The notes: generated by a model from the sequence alone, not told the origin. 64,000 bases of DNA from Anthoceros angustus (GCA_010909165.1 MU008163.1:682001-746000), one strand, 5' to 3'; shown: positions 45,718-56,693, counted from the first letter of the stretch. Translations and numbers: made by a program.

Positions 45718-46232
45718 CGAAGTGAAAATGGAGCATCTGCAAGCAGTCCAGCATGCCCACCGCCCTCACCTTGCCCACCACCTCACACAAGTTCCGGGAT
45801 GTCAGACCAAACTTGCCATCATCCTCGAAGGTCTTCCCCACTGACCACCGCGCTTCGTGCTCAGCTTCGCCCTAAAGCCGATGACGGGCTTCACGTCCAT
45901 GTCCCGGCTGGTTGCCACCATGATGTCGGACTCGTGGTCCTGCTCCAACACGATGATGGAGTTGAGCTGCATCTTCCTGGCTGTTAGGCCAAGGGCGATG
46001 TGCTCTGCGCCCTTACCACTGCAAATCACAAAAGCTCGGGGACCGGCCTTGCATACGCACTCCATCACCATCAGAAGTCCGGCTTGGACCCCGGTTCCAG
46101 GCCATAGTCGAGTCCCCTCCGGTACTCCATGATGTCCCCCACGATCTGCCGGTCCGGATTGCACTTCATTGGGAAAACCCCACGGAACACTCCGCTGTAG
46201 TCCTGACTGACAATGGCCTCAACAAAGGCATT
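45718..46232 (-). pseudogene. Arginine decarboxylase fragment (biosynthetic, plant type)
   Basis: Reading the minus strand from 46,232, frames give YSGVFRGVFPMKCNPDR, then [77 protein letters not shown] and [15 protein letters not shown]. This order and wording match the PLP-binding barrel of plant arginine decarboxylase, which starts polyamine synthesis by turning arginine into agmatine. The PLP lysine in F-P-M-K-C-N is kept (about 46,165). There is no intron across about 170 residues. Two small frameshifts, and absence of the rest of the roughly 700-residue enzyme, make it a fragment. Its 5' part is copied at 50,833-50,975. Confidence 0.82.
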
Positions 46233-46559
46233 GCTCAAAGTATAAAGCATGTGCCTTAGAATGTCTAGGAACCACATGATGAGGGTGTGCCCGACCCCGA
46301 GGCTAGCCCTGCCCACGATCTGCTCCACGGCCTCCTGCACATCAATCTCCTCTCCTGCCTGCGTGTCCTGCCCGTGAGGCTGCACACACATACATGTGCC
46401 CCATTGTGAAGTATGGGCCCCCCCCATACGTCCACGCTGCACGTGCTGAAGGACTGTACTACGCGAAGCCCATGCCCATGACCATGCCCAAGTCCAGCTG
46501 CAGGCTAGCGCGCTGTAGCGTCCTTGTGTGTGAGGAGCTCGACTTCCGCTGGGTGGGGC

Positions 46560-48170
46560 CATTTCACCTTCCTTCCCCACGCCACTCCATCACACGCACC
46601 TGACACAAATGTACCCACCCACACACGTCTTTTAGGTAACAGATTCATAACCAACAAAGTCAGGCTTGCAAGCAACGGTGTGCAAAAACTCTGTTTGTAA
46701 ACAGCTTTCTTTTTTCTCTTCATCAACAACTATCAGTAGACAAAGGTAAATATTCGTCTTTCAGCAGGAAGACGGAAACAAGGTCTTCTCTGACAACTGT
46801 CTGCAAGAACCCTAAACATCAGTCTACGAACGTGTAAAACACCAGTCCACAACTCCCCATCACGATGTATGTATGGATTTATGGGTACAACATGGCCAGC
46901 AGCTGCAGCACAAAAACAAACCAACATGACGGAAAGACATACACATAGAAGCGTCGCCGCTAGCGCTGCATCCAACCCTATACGGACGCGCGCGTGAGTT
47001 CACGCATTGCAGCACTAGGCTACACGGCCACAGCGTACTACTCTGCAGAACAGCTAAGAGCGGAGAAACAAGGTAGAAACATGCGGAGGGCACAGCACTA
47101 GCAGGACACCTCCAGGACAGGAAGCACCTGAACTTGAGCGGCTGAAGGCTGCAGAAAGCCGACGGGAGCTGGCTGTGGAGGCGCGGTGGGCTAACACAAG
47201 CCGGGTCTCGAGCAACACAGCAATGCAATGCAAGAACGCCAATCACTCCACGAACTCAACACTGGTCAGTCCACAACTCCCCATCATGGTGCGTACATCA
47301 ACTATGTATGTAGGGGTAAGACATGGCCGCTACCCGGCCGTCGACATGGAGAAAACGTACAAACAGCCAGGGTTAGGGGAGCTTACCTCGGGGACAGGAA
47401 ACACCAAAAGGCTGAAAGCTGTAGAAAGCCTACGGGATCAACTCCTGTGGAGTCACAAGCTGGATCTCGAGCTACCACTCACAGCAGCAGCTTCAAGCAA
47501 GCGTCCCTGCCACGTTAACCTCGCTCGGCAGCCAATCCATGCTCCATAGAAACCGGTGCCCGCAACGGAGGAACAGCTAGCGCTACCAAGGCAAGGCAGC
47601 GTGAGGTGCCTACAGCACCAGGACACTAGGGCGGCGCGGGCTGCAGATCCACACAACGCGGGAGGGCGAGCGGGCGGAAGACCCCTGCGGCAGGGTAGGG
47701 TAGGATAGCGCGCCACTCCATCACACGCACCTGAAACAAATGTACCCACCACGCACGTCTCTTAGGTAACAGATGTCAGCACCATAACCAGCAAAGGCAG
47801 GCTTTGCAAGCAACGGTGTGCAAAAACGCTGTAAAATGGGTACGATATGGCCAGCCGCCGCAGCACAAAACAAACAAACACGACCGAAAGGCCGACAGAC
47901 ACAAGCATCACCGCGTTCCGCTAAACAAACACAAGCGTCACCGCTGCATCCAAACCCTACACGGATGTGCGCGCGAGTTCATGCATTGCAGCTCTAGGCT
48001 ACAGCGACAGCTTACCACACATGGAAGAAACACAGAAATATCCAGGGCAGATCGGGAGCTTACCTCGAGACAGGCAGCAGCAAAGGCTGAAGGCTGCAAA
48101 GCGTCGACAGGAGAAGCTCCTGGTATACACAAGCAAGGCTGTGGAGCTCATCCAAGGGTGCAATCTTTCT
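46560..48170 (+). repeat. Locally duplicated non-coding block with two partial copies
   Basis: Sequence from CACTCCATCACACGCACCTG (about 46,584) through the GCATTGCAGCACTAGGCTAC region (about 47,030) recurs from 47,712 (CACTCCATCACACGCACCTG again) to about 48,002 and, more diverged, at 51,290-51,705. The part 47,260-47,600 is also copied at 51,900-52,260. No protein domain is visible. The block travels with the arginine-decarboxylase fragment. Confidence 0.65.
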
Positions 48171-48646
48171 AAACGCACACCTCAGCCTCCTTAGCAGCCC
48201 AAACCTCCAGACATGATGGTCAGTTTCATGCCATTGTGCTTAACTAACTTGCAGGTCAAGAAGATGTCAATCCGAATCTGATGCACAATGCATAAAATCT
48301 ACCAGCAGGGTTTAGGGTTCGCACTCTTTGTATGTAACATGCTGATATCACAACCCACAGGTTGAACCTTTCTCCATAGCAGGGGAATTCGTGGCAACAG
48401 AGAAGAAGTTCCGCTTTCACGAAGAAATCGTCCTTTCTCCATTGCACTCCCAGCTGTCACGGTTGTAGAACTATGAAAGAAGCTGGAGTCGGGCTTCAAG
48501 CAGGTGTGGAGAAGTGGTTGCAGTACCGGCAATCTTATTTATTACTAGACTTTCGCTTCAAGCATCCTAAAAGAAACAGGCCTAGCGACAAAATGAGATG
48601 GCCAGATGGAGAACCATTTCTTCCATAGCAGGATATGGAAATGGCT
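48171..48646. other. Intergenic stretch, 3' flank of thaumatin-like gene B
   Basis: No gene is recognised. The part adjoining 48,647 would be the 3' untranslated region of the minus-strand gene. Confidence 0.4.
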
Positions 48647-49464
48647 TTATGGACAGAAGATGACATTGTAGCTGGTGTAATGTGCGCAAGAGAATAGGGA
48701 AGAGCCGTCGTCGTAGTTGTAGCTGTAGGATGAGGGGCAGGCGGACTCGAACTCCCGGGTGCCGTCGGTGGGGCCTCTGCCGGCGGCGCCGTCAGTGTTG
48801 ATGCAGGTGAGGGCGCCGGAAGGCATAGCTCGCAGCTGGTTGTTGGCGGTGCAGAAGGAGGCGATGTCGCGGATGCTGCAGGAGGGCGTCTCGCATCTGC
48901 TGCCCACGGGCTCGATCTTGAGCCCGATGGTGTAGGCGTTCACGTTGCTGAGATCGTAGTAGTCGGTGGGGCCGACGAGGTTGAATTCCGCAATGTTGGC
49001 CAGGTTCCTGTCGCTGGCGGCACTAGGGTTCCCTCCGGCAGCCACACACTGGCCTGTCACGGACGCCCATACTGCCGCCGACGGCCAGACGCCTCCCGGC
49101 CCGAAGTCCATGGTCTGCGACCCCCCCATGGGCAGCCTGTACTGCGCGATGGGATCGCCGCGGGACTGCGCACAAGCTGTGACCGCGTAGGTGCAGCGGT
49201 TCACTATTGTCACGGTGGAGCCTACAGCGAGAGATGGAGAGACAGACGACATGTGTCAAAACCATGCACCGAACATCTTGTAATAGCAAGCGCAAGCTTC
49301 TTGCTGGGTCCGATCATCGATGCAACAGTAAATCAAATGCAGTGGCCAAGATTGAGGAGATTTGCAAGGTCGAGGATTTCCATACCGTGCACGGCGACCA
49401 CCAGGAAGCTGGCTGCCACCAGAGTGGCCATTGCAAGAACGGACGATGCATTGTAGGTGGCCAT
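48647..49464 (-). CDS. Secreted thaumatin-like protein B (PR-5 family), two exons
   Basis: Exon 1 is 49,464-49,386 and exon 2 is 49,221-48,647; the intron begins GTATGG and ends with a TAG acceptor, splitting the same Gly codon as in gene A. The product is 217 residues with a 27-residue signal peptide (MATYNASSVLAMATLVAASF...). The mature part is clearly paralogous to A (VTIVNRCTYAV, DYYDLSNVNAYTIGLKIEPV, YNVIFCP). It has 10 cysteines: the two extra ones of A, at A residues 29 and 71, are Ser28 and Gly70 here. The reading frame is clean. An upstream in-frame ATG inside the intron gives an apparent 201-residue frame without a signal peptide, which I reject. It is inverted relative to A, so the pair faces inward around the P450 and decarboxylase loci. 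Confidence 0.88.
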
Positions 49465-49800
49465 GTCGTGCCCGGAGCCGATTTCCGACAGGTCGGTGGC
49501 ACGGTAGCTCAGCTGCGCACAAATCAATGGAGAGTCTGACTCAATGCAACACTAGTCAACATATGTATCAGCATCAACGGCTCGGACTCAATGCAGCAGT
49601 ACTCAACATATACGTCTATGTTGATGTTGAGGCTCTTGTTATAAAAACCATGGACTCTAAATCTATGTCCAATCAACACACTTGAGAGTGCAAACATACA
49701 AATCCAGACAATAATAGATAATACTTACATAGAAATCTGAATATGTTAGCCTCATTGAGCACTACATATATAGTCTCTATACTTGGCATAATCTCGATAC
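49465..49800. other. Upstream region of thaumatin-like gene B
   Basis: On the minus strand, GGTTTTTATAACAAG lies about 175 bases before the ATG and is a candidate TATA box (about 49,638-49,646). The sequence TCAACATA repeats around 49,556 and 49,602 with a local near-duplication (ACTCAATGCA). Otherwise nothing is recognised. Confidence 0.4.
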
Positions 49801-49814
49801 TATAAATTTAATCT

Positions 49815-50020
49815 CGATCATAATAATATTAATCATAATATTAATCATACTATTAATCATACTATTAATCATAATATTAATCATACTATTAATCATACTA
49901 TTAATCATACCATTAATCATACTATTAATCATACTATTAATCATACTATTAATCATACTATTAATCATACTATTAATCATAATATTAATCATACTATTAA
50001 TCATACTATTAATCATAATA
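49815..50020. repeat. 12-base AT-rich minisatellite (ACTATTAATCAT)n
   Basis: About 17 consecutive units of ACTATTAATCAT, with A-to-T type variants (ATAATATTAATC), fill this stretch. The reverse strand reads as an endless M-I-N-S repeat, which is an artefact of the period being a multiple of three. Confidence 0.9.
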
Positions 50021-50433
50021 TAATATTAATAGTACTAATATTAATTATTTTAATTAATATAAATTAATCTAAGTCATTTTGATGAGATTTGTGAGTATGT
50101 CAGGAGCTACCACATTCCACTAATGACTCTCACCTATGATCGTTTCCTGCAAAACCCTTCTTGTTCGTTCCATTAACACTTAGTGGAGTTCCCAAATTTG
50201 CTAGAGTTGCTTGGACTAGTATATAGTAATATCCATATAAATTCATAGTCAGCAGGATTATGCTGATTTCAAAGACTATAGAAGTAGTAGCTGTGCCAAT
50301 GGTTGTTATAACTTTCTAGAAAACTGTTACGCGGGCACAGCGTTTGGAAATATGCCAATGGGTGTTATAACTTTCTACAAAAGTTCCTAATCCTGAACCC
50401 TTTAACTCTTAACACCTAAGACCCTAAACTCTA
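50021..50433. other. AT-rich intergenic stretch
   Basis: No coding signal is seen. A CCAATGGNTGTTATAACTTTCTA word occurs in two close copies (about 50,297 and 50,352). CCCTAAACTCTAAA-like sequence near 50,411 resembles degenerate telomere-type repeats but is too short to call. Confidence 0.4.
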
Positions 50434-50832
50434 AAGATACTTTTATTTTTTATCTTTATAAAGGGAAGGTACACTATTACTTTCTAGATATGAAGGAAGT
50501 TCCTTTTTCTTGTTTGTACTCATCTTTCACATACATAAAAGGACATTATAAATGAAAGGGTTGAAGTGCCTTTTGGGTTCCCACTTCCACACCTCGAAAA
50601 GGCAGGGGCCAGCGCATTCCGTGATTCCACACCTCTTCCCTTCGTCTAGTTGTGTACCAGCCTTCTTTAGACTTGACTTGATCGGACCGGGTGCTTTGGA
50701 TGATCATGATGGGGTTGGATTCCTTGCGACTCCTTGGGATCGGAAGGCTTAGATGGAGACGATGGCGTTGGATGTCAATGTGGTGGCCAATACCGATTTA
50801 CGGGTCGGCATGGCCTTGGGGCATATGCCGCT
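50434..50832 (+). pseudogene. Copy of P450 upstream region and exon 1 start, truncated
   Basis: Matches 40,449-40,852 with small substitutions and deletions: the same TTTTATTTTTTATCTTTATA lead-in, then GATCATGATGGGGTTGGATT and ATGGCGTTGGATGTCAATGT, stopping at GCATATGCCGCT inside the membrane-anchor codons. At about 50,832 the sequence switches without a gap to the arginine-decarboxylase region. Confidence 0.85.
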
Positions 50833-52260
50833 TCCAGGCCATAGTCGAGTCCCCTCCAGTACTCCATGATGTCCTCCACGATCTACCAGTTCGGATTGCA
50901 CTTCATTGGGAAAACCCCACGGAACACTCCGCTTTAGTCCTGACTGACAATGGCCTCAACAAAGGCATTGCTCAAAGTATAAAGCATGTGCCTTAGAATG
51001 TCTAGGAACCACATGATGAGGTGTGCCGACCAGGCTAGCCCACGATCGCTCCACGGCCTCACGCACATCAATCTCCTTTCACACTGCGTGTCCCGCCGTG
51101 AGGTGCACACACATACATGTGCCCCATTGTGAAGTATGGGCCCCCCCATCGTCCAGCCTGCGTCTTGAAGGGCAGACTACAGCAAGCCCATGCCCATGAC
51201 CATGCCCAAGTCCAGTGAGCGCGAATGGCGTCCTTGTGTGAGGAGCTCGACTTCCATTTGGGTGGGGCCATTTCACCTTCCTTCCCACGCCACTCCATCA
51301 CGCTTTGACACAAATGTACCCACCCACACACGTCTTTTAGGTATGATTCATAACCAACAAAGTCGGGCTTGCAAACAGCGGTGTGCAAAAACTACATTTG
51401 TGACTTTCTTTTCTCTTCATCAACAACTATCGGTAGACAAAGGTAAATATTCGTCTTTCGGCGGAAGGCGGAAACAAAGTCTTCTCGACAAGCTGCAAGA
51501 ACCCTAAACATCGTCTGACGTGTAAAACACCGATCCACAACTCCCCATCACGATGTATGTATGGATTTATGGGTACAACATGGCGGCTGCGGCACAAAAC
51601 AAACCAACATGGCGGAAAGACATACACATAGAAGCGTCGCGCTGGCGCATCCAACCCTATACGGCGTGAGTTCACGCATTGCGGCACTAGGCTACACGGC
51701 CACACGTACTACTGGAAACGACTAAGGCGGAGAAACAAGGTAGAAACATGCGGAGGGCACGGCACTAGCGAGACACCTCCGGGAAGCACACGAACTTGAG
51801 CGGTGAAGGCTGCGAGAAAGCCTCGGAGCTTCTTGTGGAGGCGCGTGGGCTAACACAAGGCGGGTCTCGAGCTACACAACAATGCAACGCAAGAACGCCA
51901 ATCACTCCACGAACTCAACAGGTCACCCACAACTCCCCATCATGGTGCGTACATCAACTATGTATGTAGGGATAAGACATGGCGACTACCGGCCGTCGAC
52001 ATGGAGAAAAGTACAAGCGGCCGAGGTTAGGGGAGCTTACCTCGGGGACGGAAACACCAAAAGGCTGAAAGCTGCAGAAAGCCTACGGGATCAACTCCTG
52101 TGGAGTCGGTCGGATCTCGAGTGGATGTGGAGCTACCACTCCAGTAGCTTCAAGCAAGCCGCCCTACGTTAACCTCGCTCGGCAACCAATCAATGCTCCA
52201 TGCAAACCGGTGCCGACAATGGAGAGGAATAGCTAGTGCTCGCAAGGCAAGGCGGCGCCT
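50833..52260 (-). pseudogene. Diverged copy of the arginine-decarboxylase 5' fragment and its flank
   Basis: Corresponds to 46,096-47,600 in order. Minus-strand decarboxylase words FRGVFPMKCNPN and NAFVEAIVSQD remain (50,900-50,975), with a stop where the parent has Tyr. Everything beyond is the non-coding block of 46.3-47.6 kb with many short deletions and CG versus CA/TG differences relative to the parent. Confidence 0.75.
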
Positions 52261-52290
52261 CGAGGTTAACGTGGCGGGGCTTGCTTGAAG
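52148..52290. repeat. Fold-back: short inverted repeat at the end of the copied block
   Basis: CTTCAAGCAAGCCGCCCTACGTTAACCTCG (52,148-52,177, longest unbroken pairing under 20) is nearly the reverse complement of 52,261-52,290 with an 83-base spacer. The copy of the decarboxylase flank therefore turns back on itself just before thaumatin-upstream-like sequence begins. Confidence 0.7.
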
Positions 52291-52301
52291 GCGTAACGAT
52301 A

Positions 52302-52430
52302 GTCGACATGTAAGCACTTTCAAGATGGTGCAACAACATAAATCACAACATAGGGATATATATACACACGTTCATGTTCTGCCTTACTACATGTAGCCCA
52401 ATTTTGAAGATGGTGGATAACATATGCACG
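52302..52430 (+). repeat. Copy of the region upstream of thaumatin-like gene A
   Basis: CATGTAAGCACTT and AAGATGGTGCAACA, followed by CACGTTC and TGTTCTGC words, match 38,981-39,085 in order. The copy is diverged and stops well short of the thaumatin promoter and coding region. Confidence 0.65.
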
Positions 52431-52470
52431 TCCAGCTCGTCCCACTCCCCCACTCCAATGAATTACTCTC

Positions 52471-52690
52471 TGCGCCGAGGAATTTGTAGAGCATGATAAC
52501 AGTCCAAAAGATGACTTGGTATCATGCCTGCAAATTTCTCGGCGCGGGAACTCATCCACCGAAGTGAAAGACTAAAAACAGTTGGTCGTTATGCAGTCTA
52601 CTATAAGCTCCTCCATAACGACCAGCTTCTCTCACTCCTCCATTTCGGTGAGCGAGTCCGCGCTCCGAGAAATTTGGAGCTCATGATCTA
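52471..52690. ncRNA. Candidate long stem-loop (hairpin RNA or small foldback element)
   Basis: 52,519-52,566 (ATCATGCCTGCAAATTTCTC, then GGCGCGGGAACTCATCCACC) pairs imperfectly with 52,641-52,689 (reverse complement: GATCATGAGCTCCAAATTTC). Inside, GTTGGTCGTTATG (52,581-52,593) pairs perfectly or nearly so with CATAACGACCAGC (52,614-52,626) around a 20-base loop. A third arm at 52,471-52,498 also pairs with the 52,519 arm. The total stem is about 170 bases. A MIRNA-like precursor and a MITE remnant are both possible; expression is unknown. Confidence 0.5.
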
Positions 52691-52692
52691 TA

Positions 52693-54850
52693 TTTGTAAA
52701 AGGGGATCTCGTGTAGAAGGTTGCATACGCGTGAAGTTAGTGCACAAGGTAAATTGGGATGATTCACACATACGAGAGGTCTGAAAGATATTAATCTCGG
52801 ACTTATTAATTGAGGTATCCAATTAATTTATCTTTGTGTATATATGTCTATATATTATGTAATTAATATGAGATTTATGTTTATCTATATATGCTGGCTT
52901 TGAAGGGCTAAATAATAGTGCTGTTTGAGGTGTGCATATTCTTAAACTATTGTCATCCTTCATTATATTCATTGTCCCATAGGAAAATCATCACGTAAAA
53001 TCATTCATTCATTCATGATTGAGCATATAGGAGAAAGAGCATATTGGAATAATCGTAAACAGCATATCAAAAATAATAATTAGTCGAGCGGTTCATTTGG
53101 GAGAAGGTAAAAGATATGTTACACTACAAAAAAAGGACACATTATGTAGTTACTTTCGATCATGACCTTAGAAGACTTTACCCTCTTGTAGGACCGAAGG
53201 AGAAAGTTGATCAATATGTTTTCATTGAGCAACTATTAATGTGAACATATTTGCGACCTCGATTCTAGTACAACCTTTGTGTGAAGACAACCATAACGTC
53301 TAGGGTTTATTTGTAAACGGGATCTCGTGTCAAGGCTATATATGCGTGAAGTTGTCGTTAGATTAGGACGATTCACGGAGGTCCCAAAATATCAATCTCG
53401 GACTTATTAATTGAGGTATCTAATTTATTTAAGATCTATCTTCGTGTATATATGACTATATATTATCTAATTAATATAAGATTTATTTTTTCTATATATG
53501 CTGGTTTTGAAGGGCTAAATAATAGTGCTTGTTGAGGTGTGAATATGCTTTAACGATTGTCATCCTTCATTACATTCGATTGCCTCACGGAAATCATCAC
53601 GTACAAAATTAATTCTTGACGCCATATGGAACTTTGTTCCATTTGGGAATAAAAAGTACTCAAAGATGGAATATTGGGAATAACAAGTCTCTTTTGCTTG
53701 CAACTAGTCCATGAAGTGTGCTTGTTCAATGAATATATTGTGCCATAATCATTCATGTCGAAACAATCATAATCTCAACTAGTTTGTGTATATCCGGATA
53801 GTTGTGGTGCAATCTCGGTGCCCTAACGTATTGGGCTGGTATCAAAATCGTCTATAGACTAGGTAGATTCTTCTTGTATGTACTACTTTGATGTCTTGTT
53901 GGGATAAACAATAAAGTTGACCTTGCTCTCCTTGATCATATCTAGAGCTTTGGCGGAAATTCTTTGTAAGCACATGGGATGCTTTTCTTGGTCTTTGTTA
54001 CCAAATATTTTGATATGATACGTAGAATTCTTCACTACATACTAGCATTTTAAGTCTTCTTACCCACCATTTAAAACTAAATGGAGCATACCATCTTAGT
54101 GTGCTAAGTTAGTTAAGAACTTGATTTTATAGAGTAATATTGAAATATCCACGTTAGGTAGTTTGTAAGGTAGTTGGAATTTTGAGCAATGACACCTTCA
54201 TCCTCCACAGTCCAGTTTGAATGTTCAGACACAATACTATATTCATTTATTCATTCATTCATTCACCCAAAGTCCAATCAAACTCCAGTGCGAGCTAAGT
54301 TAGATGCCAAGGCACAACACTATACTCATTTGTAGACCAAGCAAGCTAGCCCACCTTTGTCCTTTGTGGAGATTAGTTTTGTGGAGTTGTGCTCTTGTAT
54401 GCAATGAAAGCTGATCCCAGGGCTCTCGGGTGCATTGAATCGCGAATGCTTAAAGGCGTTGTAGTACAAAGGCAATTCAAACACAGTTAAGTTTTAGAGA
54501 TACCTCATCAAGTGGCATGAAATTTCCAAGGTGTTCCAAGGAGGCTGTTATGAGAGTGAGGAACCAACTTACAATCAGCCCCCTCTACAACGCACACCTT
54601 AGTCCAAGGGGACAGGAACCATATATATACAAACATGGCATCTCACAATGCGCAATTGAATTGGAGGCACCGAGGGCGTGCGAATAAAGGCCATTCCGCG
54701 TGGCAGCAATGAAGCCACGATACGGCGTGATAGCGACAAGGAACCGAAATGTATATGTACTAGGGCACGCCCATGGCCCCATCTGATCGTCTTGTGTATA
54801 AATGCTTGTGGTACAATCGAGGTGCCTCGATGCAATGGATTGGCGTGCTA
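52693..54850 (+). repeat. AT-rich dispersed repeat, copies B' (partial) and B
   Basis: 52,693-53,025 matches 36,140-36,460, and 53,030-54,850 matches 35,890-37,860. The first partial copy and the full copy thus lie in tandem, restarting at GGAGAAAGAGCATATTGGAA. CTTGTGTATAAATGC near 54,790 parallels 37,803. No coding capacity is recognised. Confidence 0.75.
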
Positions 54851-54879
54851 TCCTATCCAAGGCGATGCTCGATTGCATG

Positions 54880-55375
54880 AGGGTTTAGACTTTAAATGCA
54901 ATGCCGATATGATCCAAAGGATCTGAGCAGGATCCTTCATTTCATACTGATTCATTGGATACCCAAATATTGGATCTGCAACAAGCATTGGGTAGGTTGG
55001 CATTATTAACTTCTGAGGACATGGCATTAATAGATGTTGGATATCCAACTATGACTATTGAAGAGTATGTCAACTTTGAGCAGGATGAAAAATGTGGAGA
55101 CAACATTTGTTCCCACTATTCCAAAAGAAAGTAGTGACAATGCCACCCCTACCACAATAGACTATGGAAGATGCCATCAAAGGTTTGGAGGCAGCAAGAA
55201 CTTCCCCGATACACATGCCACACGACACTACAGAACACATGCCACACGACACTACAGAATCTTTGGCGTTGCTTAATGTCTTTGAGAAACACGTGATTAG
55301 TCATTATCTCAAAGTATCGTGGGTGCAAAGGATTATTGTCGGATTATTTCATAGCACAATAGACTTTTAGGTGTG
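54880..55375 (+). pseudogene. Degenerate coding remnant, possibly a DNA-transposase C-terminus
   Basis: Frames read MALIDVGYPTMTIEEYVNFE (about 55,020-55,080) and, out of frame, DAIKGLEAARTSPIHMPHD with SLALLNVFEKHVISHYLK and a stop at 55,368. The T-I-E-E-Y-V-N word followed by acidic sequence and a short terminal helix is reminiscent of the tail of Tigger/pogo-type transposases, but no catalytic D residues are present. ATGCCACACGACACTACAGA is duplicated in tandem (55,216-55,260). Confidence 0.3.
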
Positions 55376-55574
55376 ATTGAAGACTCCTAGGCTAAGCTTT
55401 TTATGATAGGTAGAGGTTATTTAATGCTGCTTAGAGAGAGTGCTAGCTTTCAAGCAACTATGTAGAGAACGGTAAAAGTTATTTTAGTGAAACCTATCAA
55501 TCAAAATTTGAATTTTCTTTTTGGATTTTTTTATTTTTCAATTTATAATATTTTTATTTTTAAATGGGAAGCGT

Positions 55575-56225
55575 ATCAAAATATTTCTGGCAGCACCACC
55601 AAGAAAGCATCCCATGTACATATAAAAAATTGAATTTCTCGCCAAAGCTCTAGATATGATCAAAGAGAGCAGTGTCCACTTAATTGTTTATCCCAACAAG
55701 ACAACAAAGTAGTACATACAAGAAGGATCTACCTAGTCGAAAGACGATTTTGAAATGATATCATTGGACAAGATACCACACCGGTCCAATGCACTAGGAC
55801 ACCTCGGATTGCACCACAACCATCCATACACAAACTAGTGGAGATCATGCTTGTTTCTAACTTGAATGACCTGGGCACGATATACTCATTGAACAAGCAC
55901 ACTTCATATACTAGTTGCAAGCAAAAGAGACTTGTTATTCCCAATATTCCATCTTTGGAGTACTTGTTATTCCCAAGTAGGGCAAAGTCTCATCGGTGCT
56001 TAATAATTAATTGTTTTACGTGATGATTTTCCCTATGGGACTACAATGAAAGATGGACAATCGTTTAAGGATATTCACACCTCAACCGTCACTATTATTT
56101 AGTGATATAAAGCTAGCATATATAGATAAAAATAAATCTCATCTTAATTACATAATATATAGACATAAATACACAAAGATAAATATTAAATTAATACCTC
56201 AATTAATAAGTCCAAGATTGATATC
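55575..56225 (-). repeat. AT-rich dispersed repeat, inverted copy C
   Basis: Reverse complement of about 36,300-37,105, including CTCATTGAACAAGCACACTT matching AAGTGTGTTTGTTCAATGAA at 36,556. It abuts the LINE 3' end at 56,227. Its last 350 bases are repeated at 56,694-57,045. Confidence 0.7.
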
Positions 56226-56226
56226 T

Positions 56227-56693
56227 TTATAAGTGGGTTTTATTGAGGTGAAAAACCGATGGGAAAAGCCCATCCGGAGGGGACAACCAAAGGGGACCGG
56301 TCGAGGTGGAGAGGAGCAACTAAGCTCCCTACCTAAAGTCACCTCACACCCACAATGTCATATGCATGAAGAATAAGCGGCCTGCAAACCACGGAGGTAG
56401 AGGAAGATCGTCACCTAGTGTCGCCGCCTTGTGGAGGATCACGTTGGGGCGCTTGGTTGAAGGGCAATTGAAACCCGTTGTCGGAGTATGCTATGAAGTA
56501 CGAGAGGGACAGCCCGCAGTGTACGCATGGTAAGCTTTGGCAGGACTTGACAAATTTGTCAAAGTCCTCGACCATTACTTATCGTTTTAATGCAAGCGGA
56601 ATAAAGAGATGGCCCGCTTGCATCCCGCTATATTTGCGGACCTTGAGAGCCGTTGCTCGGTAGCCAACACGGATGGTTAGTGATGACACAGGC
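56227..56693 (-). pseudogene. LINE C-terminus and 3' tail, tandem copy
   Basis: On the minus strand, YSGMQAGHLFIPLALKR is followed in other frames by sequence like that at 57,050-57,535. The unit 55,876-56,693 (AT-rich repeat plus LINE tail) is duplicated as 56,694-57,535 with a period of about 818. AATAAAACCCACTT at the minus-strand end is a possible polyadenylation signal. Confidence 0.65.

Noticed and set aside
47175-47549. Open frames in the 47 kb non-coding block
   Set aside because: The same DNA in the 51.9 kb copy has its frames disrupted, and neither copy shows a recognisable domain.
48647-49252. Thaumatin-like gene B as a single-exon 201-residue protein starting at 49,252
   Set aside because: That start lies in the intron and gives no signal peptide; the two-exon model with the same split Gly codon as gene A gives a proper signal peptide.
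49777-50016. Minus-strand open frame with a repeated M-I-N-S pattern
   Set aside because: It is the translation of a 12-base AT minisatellite, whose period is a multiple of three, so any stop-free unit stays open.
50411-50435. Telomere-type repeat (CCCTAAA)
   Set aside because: Only one or two degenerate units; no array.
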